This document shows positions 8,001 through 14,700 of a stretch of DNA of 15,774 bases, one piece after another. The notes beneath the pieces were generated by a model that worked only from the letters and a program-made list of their open reading frames with translations, was not told the DNA's origin and searched no databases. Numbering within the stretch: the stretch's first letter is position 1; each line of letters opens with the position of its first letter. This DNA comes from CALFBG01 sp045110315. GTDB taxonomy: Bacteria; Bacteroidota; Bacteroidia; Chitinophagales; Saprospiraceae. A program made the position numbers and the translations under genes. The DNA is taken from contig JBGCFY010000120.1 of assembly GCA_045110315.1 (NCBI GenBank), positions 1 to 15,774 on the forward strand, written 5' to 3'.

Positions 8001-9666
8001 TTTGTCCTACCAAGGTAAAACCGCATTCTACGATTTAAAAAATAATGAGTTGAAAATTGGAGGCGTACCTTTTATTCAGAGTTGCGACGCTTTGATTTAT
8101 ACGGAGACGGGCGACGTTGAGATTAAGTCGGGAGGTATCATGACGACTTTAAACAATGCGAAGATTATCGCAAATACGAAAAGTAGGTACCACGTGATTA
8201 ACCGAGCGACGGTCAACGTCAGAGGAAAGAAGCTTTACGAAGCGAGTGGGTTTTACGAATATAATATTGGGGACAAAAAGCAAGAAATTGAATTTGCGAA
8301 TATCATTGGTCAGCGAATTGGAAAAGGAAATTCGAGTACCAAGGAAACGGCGACACGAGCAACGGGAGAGGTAAAGGAAGAAGACCATTTTTACATTGAT
8401 CACAAAACGGAGTTTAGAGGAAAGATTAGCCTTAACGCCAAATCTAAGAATCTACAATTTGACGGTTTTGCTCGATTAGATGCAGATAAACTCGTTGGGA
8501 AGCAATGGTTTTCGGTGAGTAGTGAAGCGGATAAAAATGACTTAGCCATCGAATATGATGTTCCCAAAAATTACGATGGTTCGCCGTTGCGAACCGGCTT
8601 GTTTTTGAGTAAACAAACGGCAGACTTGTATCCTAGTGTAATGATGCCATTGACTTTTAGAAAAGATCGTGTGATCCTCGAAGCTAAAGGAATGATTGTG
8701 GAATCGGAGCAATCCAAGAAAAAGAAAAAGAAGAAGAAAAAAGAGGAGGAAGAGGAAGATGAATTCGGTTTTATTAAGGAAAAAGAAGAAGAAACGGTTA
8801 AGTCAAAAGGTTTATTCAAATACGACAAAGCCGCCGATCAATTTATGTTTGGCGATTCTTTAAAGATTGCTACGGGAGCAGCAAGAGGAAATAAATTAAC
8901 CTTTTCTAACCGTACGGGCGCTGTAACGGCAGAAGGAACGTTTAGTATTGGTTCTGGTTTGGATTACGTCAAGGTTAAATCTGCGGGGGTTGCTACGACT
9001 CAGTTTAAAGTGGAAGGTGATAGTTCGGGGATTGCTCCTCCCGTAAAATTGGACTTGATGGCGATGGTTGACTTTGTGATTCCAGATAAGTTAATCAAGA
9101 TTATGATTAATGATATTAAATCAAGTAGCTTTGATGCGCAAAATGTTAGCTTTAAAAAGAATAAGACTTTTGAAAAAGCATTACCAGAATTGATCGACGA
9201 TACTCGTTTGTTGGCGCGTACAATCGGTGCTTTTAAAGCGGATGATTTTGATATTCCAAAGAAAGGTTTTGGTTCTACCATTTTCTTTAGCCAGTTGGTG
9301 ATGAAGTGGAATCCAGAATACCAATCTTTTGTATCTACCGAAAATAAAGTAGGTGTGGGCGCAATCAACGGACAGACGATCAATAAAATGTTGACTTGCC
9401 ACGTAGAATTCAAAATGCCATCGAATGGAGATGATCGCGTTTATATTTACATCAAATCACCCAGTGAAAATTATTACTTCTTTGGATATAAGCAAGGTGT
9501 TCTGAGTACGGTTTCTAACAACCAAGCCTATAACGATGAAGTTTTGAATTTGAAGAAGAAAGAAAAAGCGATCAAAATGGACGACGGAGAATTGTATGAA
9601 ATTCAAGAAGTCAACCAAAGTTCGGCGAGTATGTTTGTTAATCGAGCAAAAGAAGCAAGAAAGTAG
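5038..9666 (+). CDS. Giant exported protein of unknown function (1542 aa), paralogue of the gene at 11705
   Basis: I do not recognise a named family. Residues 1-21 are a clear signal peptide (MLKR, a hydrophobic core, then VQA before Q22), with no lipobox cysteine, so the protein is probably periplasmic or surface-associated. Residues of about 25-180 look helical. Most of the rest is beta-prone, with alternating hydrophobic/polar stretches and recurring F-x-G turns (for example NMEFDGKLFAG and NLQFDGFARLD), suggestive of a long repetitive beta structure. The region around 1000-1060 vaguely recalls LptA/OstA-type strands, but this is inference only. A winged-helix-like segment sits at about 470-521. 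RGKRGSDRNPF (386-396) and HVINRATV...YEASGFYEYNIGDKK (from about 1052) are almost unchanged in the paralogue. A Lys9-Glu5 tract at 1227-1240 is unique to this copy. The C-terminus (ending NRAKEARK) does not look like a type IX secretion sorting domain. The ATG at 5038 is the only start that keeps the signal peptide at the N-terminus. A strong terminator follows. Confidence 0.9.
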   Translation: MLKRIFLLLSVVLLTASLVQAQKITEFSADSGEFLDQFEKFMTSSKQSKMEDAFEAFEDLYKAGSFTEGELNTIRTTSNTMLGLKMKASPYFLRYVDCLLVLKTVENGGEHFIRWHKILDQILGGIKNRKLKPYQEFLGFSVNFFQKKALRYSKSGVSWYTNNANYTLKYENDVPVIEYQKLDLIGKRKKDSIIIHETSGSFYPVAKIWKGKGGKSIWKKEEKGEEAFCELGEYEFEINKSLYEVKEAKLHYPALFPNQIIVGSLRDKILTQNKATEGSYPRFESRDSILAIDNIGGDLSYVGGFRLHGSTVYGFGSKVNKARISIRDQSNKVAYRGASELFVIRKGEKIVGKGVRSTIYFGQDSIYHPSVNLKFDIANKDLSLYRGKRGSDRNPFFNSLHQVNIDAENIDWLMNRDSIVIGKKSLSFGKGGKKATFESLKFFDEGDYQRLQNISTINPIATMKLVADQEGTNFLPAELIAKKLNPRFDVSSIQSLLYDLVSKGFIDYNSDKEMVELKDKVAHYADASQKKVDFDYLRIISKTDDTNAVFSLKDNSIMTNDVKNVEFSQTQKVALKPTNDQVILQKNRNMEFDGKLFAGYTTIQGKDFHYDYDQNEITLDSVRYWDFFIPTEAKDKNDNPISVSIASRVEHSTGVLLVDAPNNKSGNEDIPMFPSYNTTGPSYVYYDYKETKNGAYKRDSFYFELDKFNFNGLDAYTRDDLTFRGNMVSANIFPKFKEVIVLQEDDDSFGFETNTPAEGYPNYMGKGNYKGKIFLSNKGFLGNGNLTYLGASIDSEDIVFEPKRFQSTAEQFNLDEDRTGDPQYPQTLGLDVKIDWKPYKDSMYIRTKEKPFELFKDNNHTLKGALILTPGGLKGDGLFNWDKANMNSKLFSFGAYSTYADTASLKIRTFGSDDLAFDNENLLCDVDFDQQIGRFKSNIDSLMTTMPYNKYQTSLNEFTWNMKEETITFESEENKLGNFLSIDPNQDSLSYQGKTAFYDLKNNELKIGGVPFIQSCDALIYTETGDVEIKSGGIMTTLNNAKIIANTKSRYHVINRATVNVRGKKLYEASGFYEYNIGDKKQEIEFANIIGQRIGKGNSSTKETATRATGEVKEEDHFYIDHKTEFRGKISLNAKSKNLQFDGFARLDADKLVGKQWFSVSSEADKNDLAIEYDVPKNYDGSPLRTGLFLSKQTADLYPSVMMPLTFRKDRVILEAKGMIVESEQSKKKKKKKKKEEEEEDEFGFIKEKEEETVKSKGLFKYDKAADQFMFGDSLKIATGAARGNKLTFSNRTGAVTAEGTFSIGSGLDYVKVKSAGVATTQFKVEGDSSGIAPPVKLDLMAMVDFVIPDKLIKIMINDIKSSSFDAQNVSFKKNKTFEKALPELIDDTRLLARTIGAFKADDFDIPKKGFGSTIFFSQLVMKWNPEYQSFVSTENKVGVGAINGQTINKMLTCHVEFKMPSNGDDRVYIYIKSPSENYYFFGYKQGVLSTVSNNQAYNDEVLNLKKKEKAIKMDDGELYEIQEVNQSSASMFVNRAKEARK
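8716..8759 (+). repeat. Purine-only low-complexity tract encoding poly-Lys/poly-Glu
   Basis: This is forty-four consecutive purines inside the 1542-aa gene, encoding nine lysines followed by five glutamates and then Asp-Glu. The charged insert continues to about 8808 with further Lys/Glu-rich residues. The paralogue at 15363-15400 goes directly from a KGLLRF-like segment to the FRFGDSLRI segment, so the tract is an insertion in one copy or a deletion in the other. Its runs of AAG/AAA and GAG/GAA are prone to slippage. Confidence 0.9.
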
Positions 9667-9719
9667 TTTTTTATAAAAAATATTAGAAATACGCAAGCCG
9701 TGTATTTCACACTTCGAAG

Positions 9720-9762
9720 AGCGGGTTGAGAGTCTTTTATTGGTCTTTCAACCCGCTTTTTT
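9720..9762 (+). terminator. Strong intrinsic terminator after the 1542-aa gene
   Basis: AGCGGGTTGA (9720-9729) and TCAACCCGCT (9748-9757) form a perfect 10-bp GC-rich stem. It extends inward by a G-U, an A-U and a G-C pair (9730-9732 with 9745-9747), leaving a 12-nt loop. A run of six Ts (9757-9762) follows. It lies 54 bp after the stop at 9666 and isolates the giant gene from the thymidylate kinase gene. Confidence 0.9.
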
Positions 9763-9798
9763 ATTTAGAGATTCTGGTGAGATCAATTTCTAACATCA

Positions 9799-9833
9799 TT
9801 TCAAAACAACTTCGCAGTTTTATCTTATATTTG
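9799..9833 (+). promoter_or_regulatory. Candidate promoter of the thymidylate kinase gene
   Basis: TATATTTG (9826-9833) matches the Bacteroidota -7 consensus TAnnTTTG exactly. The best -33 candidate, TTTC at 9799-9802, has one mismatch to TTTG and a 23-bp spacer. The site is downstream of a strong terminator and about 60 bp before the ATG at 9896, where a promoter is needed. Confidence 0.45.
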
Positions 9834-9895
9834 GATTTTTACAATCCGCTTCTATCAGTAATAGGTTTTGGTCGGAGCAGCATAAATCATTTCGC

Positions 9896-11116
9896 ATGGA
9901 TGATAATTCCTTGTTTGTTGTCGTTGAAGGGCTAGATGGATCTGGCAAAACTTCTATTGCCAGACAACTGGTATACTTTTTACAGACTGCGCTCAAGCAA
10001 AGCGTCAAGTTGACCTTTGAGCCACACGATCCTTCTGGTGGTGGTTTATATATCCGACAAGTACTAGAAAAGAAAATCACCCATTTTTCGCACGAAACGC
10101 TGATGCTTGCCTTTGCGGCAAATCGCTTGGATCATTGTAGCCGAGAAATTAATCCTTGGCTGTCTGGTGGAGAGGAACGCATTGTAATTTGTGATCGGTA
10201 CTACCTTTCTTCGTTGGTATATCAATCTAACGACGATTTTTCTTTTGCAGATGTGATGAGCGTTAGTCGGAATGCAAGGAAACCCGATCTCACCATTTTT
10301 ATGAATGTGAGTAATGAGGTTTGCTACGAAAGAATGAAAATTCGAAATAAGCCGCAAGAATTATTTGAAACGGACTTATCGAATACACGTCAAAAATATT
10401 TATCGGCAATTGAATTTTTACGAACTACAAGAGACGAAAATATCGTAGTGGTAGATGCTGGAGGAACCATGCAGGAAGTTCTGGAAGCGGTGGTGACGGT
10501 AGTGGCAGGCGCAGGACCTGCACATTGGAAAGCGCCACTTGCTTCGATTGCAGACTATCAAATTCAAGCGCCCGATATTTTTAATCTTACCGCTACACCG
10601 AGTACGATGTCAGTGACAATTACTGACGAATTATTGCAGGCTTATCCCAATAAGACATTCGCCCAGCAAACGGAGGAAGTACTCAGCAATTGGCTTCGTT
10701 CAAAATTTGAAACCTTAAGTTTAAGCGAAAAAGGGACGTTGCTAGTCGCTCACTTGCAATCCTTAAATTACACCATCAAGGAAGCGATTCCTTGGACACC
10801 TTTAACGGCTTATTCGCTAGAATATACTCTGCCTGGAGGGATTATTCAATTAGGGGCAGTTTTATTCGTTAGTGAAAGTCAACGCTATGATTTGATTTTG
10901 GAAAGTGTGGCGGAGTTGAGAACGACGACGGACTTTATGTTTGTATTTTCTCCCGGTGCAGCAGCAACTGTGACGAATTATTACGAAAGAGAAATCGTTC
11001 AGTACAAAGATAAAGTGCAATCTCTATTTCCGGCTACGCGCTTAATTACGGAGCTTGATTTGCAAAAAGCGCTGCTCGAAAATGCACGAACAAAGAACTT
11101 GAAGGAATTGACTTAA
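9896..11116 (+). CDS. tmk: Thymidylate kinase with a ~195-residue C-terminal extension of unknown function
   Basis: The N-terminal half is a dTMP kinase, phosphorylating dTMP to dTDP with ATP in the cytoplasm. The P-loop is GLDGSGKT (12-19). FEP (41-43) lies where the dTMP-binding loop REP usually is. AFAANRLDH (72-80) is the nucleoside-binding helix, DRYYLSSLVYQ (100-110) the DRY motif and YERMKIRNKPQELFE (144-158) the lid. The kinase domain ends near 205, the usual full length of Tmk. The remaining ~200 residues have no family I recognise. They appear mixed alpha/beta, with helical stretches at about 255-292 and 380-400 and strand-like stretches such as GGIIQLGAVLFV and FMFVFSP. The start at 9896 puts VVVEGLDGSGKTS where expected. 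The extension keeps the same codon style, and I see no stop or frameshift at the junction, so it reads as a real fusion. It could be a divergent Tmk-like paralogue rather than the sole housekeeping copy. Confidence 0.88.
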   Translation: MDDNSLFVVVEGLDGSGKTSIARQLVYFLQTALKQSVKLTFEPHDPSGGGLYIRQVLEKKITHFSHETLMLAFAANRLDHCSREINPWLSGGEERIVICDRYYLSSLVYQSNDDFSFADVMSVSRNARKPDLTIFMNVSNEVCYERMKIRNKPQELFETDLSNTRQKYLSAIEFLRTTRDENIVVVDAGGTMQEVLEAVVTVVAGAGPAHWKAPLASIADYQIQAPDIFNLTATPSTMSVTITDELLQAYPNKTFAQQTEEVLSNWLRSKFETLSLSEKGTLLVAHLQSLNYTIKEAIPWTPLTAYSLEYTLPGGIIQLGAVLFVSESQRYDLILESVAELRTTTDFMFVFSPGAAATVTNYYEREIVQYKDKVQSLFPATRLITELDLQKALLENARTKNLKELT

Positions 11117-11296
11117 GCTGCTCCTTTAAAGTATACTACTCGTCTTGGTGTGGTTGTTTATGCTTTTTTATTTCCTCTTCTTGTCTGAATTGGATTGAAG
11201 CTAGTGAGCTTCCACAATTTTCCCATTTTCATATCTGTTAATTATGCTACTTGATATTTACCTTTTTTTGGGTATTTATACTTGCCAAATTTATCG

Positions 11297-11313
11297 TAGA
11301 TTTGTATATACAA
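11297..11313 (+). promoter_or_regulatory. TAGATTTG -7-like element overlapping a perfect palindrome
   Basis: TAGATTTG (11297-11304) fits the Bacteroidota -7 consensus TAnnTTTG. It overlaps TTGTATATACAA (11302-11313), a perfect 12-bp palindrome that would be an operator at the usual position for a repressor. No TTG lies at the standard spacing: the nearest are only 12 bp upstream (11282-11284) or 26 bp upstream (TTTG at 11267-11270). The downstream ATG is about 390 bp away, which implies a long leader. Confidence 0.35.
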
Positions 11314-11568
11314 TTTAAAGAAACTTACAACTTACAAAACCTCCAATAATATTCATCGATTACCACAAGAATACTCCTCCTAACTTATTCTCGCTTTAAT
11401 CATCGTTGCTCCCCGTTGTAATATTATTCTTAAACTATCGAGTAGTTTTTCTTTCGTATAAAAGAATTGCTGCTTAAAATCTCGTTTTAGGCTTGATCCA
11501 TTTATGAGGCTTGAATAGCCTTTCGATCGTCTATTACCTAACATGACAAAAAGATACCTTATCGTTTG

Positions 11569-11629
11569 TTTGATCGGATATATAGTAATTAACTTTTCTT
11601 AAAGCGTTAAGTTGTTATTTCCGATCAAA
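11569..11629 (+). promoter_or_regulatory. Long inverted repeat / leader hairpin
   Basis: TTTGATCGGA (11569-11578) is the exact reverse complement of TCCGATCAAA (11620-11629). Between them a second pairing, TAATTAACTT with AAGTTGTTA (bulged), nests inside. The whole 61-nt block can fold into one long hairpin. It ends directly at a C9 tract rather than a T tail, so it is not a standard terminator. It lies 76 bp before the start codon at 11705 and is probably part of the 5' leader. Confidence 0.55.
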
Positions 11630-11664
11630 TCCCCCCCCCTTTTTCTTTTCCCTCCTTTCCCTCC
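11630..11664 (+). repeat. C9 homopolymer within a 35-nt pyrimidine run
   Basis: Nine Cs (11631-11639) are followed by five Ts, and pyrimidines continue without a break to 11664. A C9 run stands out in this AT-rich DNA. It lies 65 bp before the start of the second giant gene and directly after the inverted repeat. Homopolymers of this length commonly vary by slippage. Here it lies outside the coding sequence, so it could only alter expression, not frame. Confidence 0.85.
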
Positions 11665-11704
11665 GCGAATCTTACAATTTGATTACCCAAAACCTAACCT
11701 AACC

Positions 11705-14700
11705 ATGAAAAAGCTTTGCTGCACGCTCATCTGGCTGACTTGTACAATGACTTTATTGAATGCTGCCGTTTCTACGGGAACAATTCGGTTTTCGATAGAA
11801 AAAAGTAAGTTTATTAGCGAATTAGATGATTTCATCAACGCAAAAAAGAATAACAAACTTTCCAGTACGTTTAAAATTTTCCGAAAACACTTTACGAACG
11901 ATGCCTTCTCAGACGAAGAGTTTGAACAAATTCATCTACTTTGCAATCAGATGGTGGAGCGAAAGCTTAAAGCTTCTCCACATTTTGGTGCCTATTTAAG
12001 TTGTCTCAATCAATTTAAAGAACACGAGTTGTCGCAAGAGCAGTTAATCAATTGGCATTTAATGCTAGCGCAAATGTTAGCTTCCAAAACGAAGGCTAGA
12101 ACTTTTGCAAAGCTGTTAAAGTTTTCTACTACTTTCATCGAAGGGCAGTTCTTAAAATATTCCAAGTCAGGTTTTTCTTGGTTCGTCGAATCGAAAGCAT
12201 TTGATTTTAAGATACACGAAGAAAAGCCTTGTGTGACCGTTGCTGTAACTAACTTGGTCTGCGTACGCAAAAAGAAATTTGAAATTAGAATTAACGAAAC
12301 TTCAGGCTTATTCTTTCCACTTTCTGGTCTTTGGCAAGGAGAGGGCGGCAAGGTAAGCTGGGCGAAAGCAGGATTGGAAACGGTGTACGCTAGTCTAGAC
12401 AAATATAGTTTCAAGCCCGAAAAAGCTTTGTACCAAATTAAAAATGCCAAATTGCATTATCCGGCTATTTTTCCAACAGGACCTATCGCTGGCAGTCTTC
12501 AAGATAAAATCGTAATTGGAAATAAATCAAAAGAAAGTTCTTACCCTAGATTTCAGTCTGCGGATAGTACGCTCCACATCAAAACTTTCCGAGAAGGTGT
12601 TAGCTACCGAGGTGGTTTTAGAATGCAAGGGAAAACAATTTATGGTTTTGGTAGTGAACTGGCAAAAGCAGAAATAGAAATTAGAGAGCAAGGAAAGTTA
12701 ATGTTCAAAGGTGCCGCACAAGAAATGACGATGAAAGGCACGGACTTAATCGTTGGTAAGCAAATGGAAGCGACGCTTTATTTTGGAATTGACTCGCTGT
12801 ATCATCCTTCTGTTAATTTAAAATTCAATTTAGAAACGAAAGAATTAAACCTTGCTCGTGGAAAGCGGGGGAGTGATCGAAATCCATTTTATAACTCTTA
12901 TCATCAAATCTATATTGATAGTGATAAGTTGGATTGGTTTTTAGAAAACGATTCGATGGTAATCAATCAAAAGCGATTCAGTGCGGGTAATGAAAGCCAA
13001 AATGTAACTTTTGAATCGTTCAACTACTTTGATGTAAGAGATTTTCGGAGATTACAAAACGTAGCGAGTACCAATCCAATTGCTACTTTGAAGTTGATCG
13101 CCGAAGAAGAAAAAACGCGAATTTTTGAAGCGGACAAACTTGCTAAAAAATTGAATCCTGCTTTTGATATTCAAAACATTCAAAGCCTTTTATACGAACT
13201 ACTCGCCGAGGGATACATTAATTATTATAAAGATCGCCAGCTCGTAGAAGTTAAAAATAAAGTATTTCACTATGCGGATGCAAATGTTGGTAAAACGGAT
13301 TATGATGTAATAAAATTTGTATCTAACTCTAACCGAACTAACGCGCACTTTAACCTAAAAGCAAAAGATATTTTGATCAATGACGTAGCAGCGTTAGAAT
13401 TTAGTCACGGGCGACACGTTGCTGCAAAACCGTCCGACCAAAAAATTACGCTACAAAAGAATCGGAATATGGTTTTTGGAGGAAGTTTATTTGCGGGGAA
13501 TACGCGTTTTGAAGGAAAACAATTCCAATTTAATTACGATCAATTTTCACTAGACTTGGATTCGGTACGTTATTTTGATCTTTTTATTCCTGGAGAAACA
13601 GCAGCGATCAATGGTAAAGCACAAACGGTATCCATTGGTTCTCGTCTAGAGCATACCAATGGAAATATTTTGATTGATGCGCCGAGTAATAAATCGGGTA
13701 AAGAAAAAATTGCGATGTTTCCAGCATTTAATTCGAGTGGCCCGTGCTTTGTCTTTTACGATCGGGAAGATATTCTGGACGGTTGTTACAAGCGAGATTC
13801 TTTTTTCTTTATGTTAGATGAATTTCATCTTAATAACTTGGACAACTTAGAAAAAAAGGATTTGCGTTTTAAAGGAAAGCTTTATTCTGCAGGCATTTTT
13901 CCTACCTTGAAAGAAACCCTTTTAGTACAAGAAGAAGATAAGTCGCTTGGTTTTGTTCATCAGTCGCCAGAGAGAGGTTATCCTATTTACTTTGGTAAAG
14001 GGAGATATCACGGCGCAATCAGTTTGAGTAATAGTGGTCTTTTAGGCAAAGGGAATCTTACGTATCTCTGGGCTTCTTTAGAAGGTAAAGAAATTACTTT
14101 CAAACCGAAGCAATGCCTTACCAGTGCGCAGAAATTTGAATTATCAGAAGATCGGTCTAGCAATATTCAAGTACCTAAAATTATTGGTCAGGAAGTTTCG
14201 GTAGACTGGCGTCCAATGAAAGATAGTATGTATTTGCATTCATCGGCGGGTCCTTTTGAGCTTTTTCAAAAGCCAGGATACACGATTGAAGAGACCTTGA
14301 TTCTTACACCAGATGGCGTGAAAGCCCGTGGGGTATTTAATTGGGAAATAGGAAATGTTTATTCTGACTTATTTTCACTCGGTGCGTTTAGTGCAGAAGC
14401 AGATACGTCGGACGTAAAGATTAAAGTTAGTGGTTTAGATCATTTGGCTTTACATACAACGAATGTCTATAGCAAAATGGATTTTGACAATATGATTGGA
14501 ACGGTAAGAGCTAACTCGGATACGATTACAACCATTCTTCCGTACAATCGCTACAAAACTTCGATGAACGAATTTGATTGGAATATGCGGGAAGAGTTAA
14601 TCACTTTTAAAGCGGTAGAAGGTAGAAGTGGTCAGTTTTTGTCCTTGGATGAAACCCAAGATTCGTTGAGCTTTGAAGGCAAAACGGCATTGTATAATTT

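Larger units (their letters stand above)
11117..11704. other. 588-bp non-coding leader region before the second giant gene
   Basis: No plausible gene is visible. The region carries a -7-like element overlapping a 12-bp palindrome (11297-11313), a weak terminator-like hairpin AAACTA/TAGTTT with a T5 run (11432-11450), a long inverted repeat (11569-11629), a C9 tract inside a pyrimidine run (11630-11664), and AACCTAACCTAACC directly before the start codon (11691-11704). The tmk gene ends with no strong terminator. A small GAAGCT/AGCTTC hairpin at 11197-11212 has no proper T tail. The concentration of structure near the downstream gene suggests a long regulated 5' leader. Confidence 0.55.

Noticed and set aside
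8571..8828. Minus-strand frame rich in Ser and Phe
   Set aside because: It is the antisense of the Lys/Glu purine tract, giving artificial poly-Ser and poly-Phe.
9500..9666. Type IX secretion C-terminal sorting domain on the first giant protein
   Set aside because: The last residues are highly charged (ending NRAKEARK) and lack the beta-rich terminal pattern with a conserved Gly and terminal hydrophobic/Lys residues expected of such domains.
11197..11212. GAAGCT/AGCTTC hairpin after tmk
   Set aside because: The 6-bp stem is followed by CACAATTTT rather than a clean T tract. It may end transcription poorly but cannot be called a terminator.
12010..12450. 146-codon minus-strand open frame
   Set aside because: It lies inside the second giant gene, whose plus-strand reading matches its paralogue. 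The antisense frame is a shadow.
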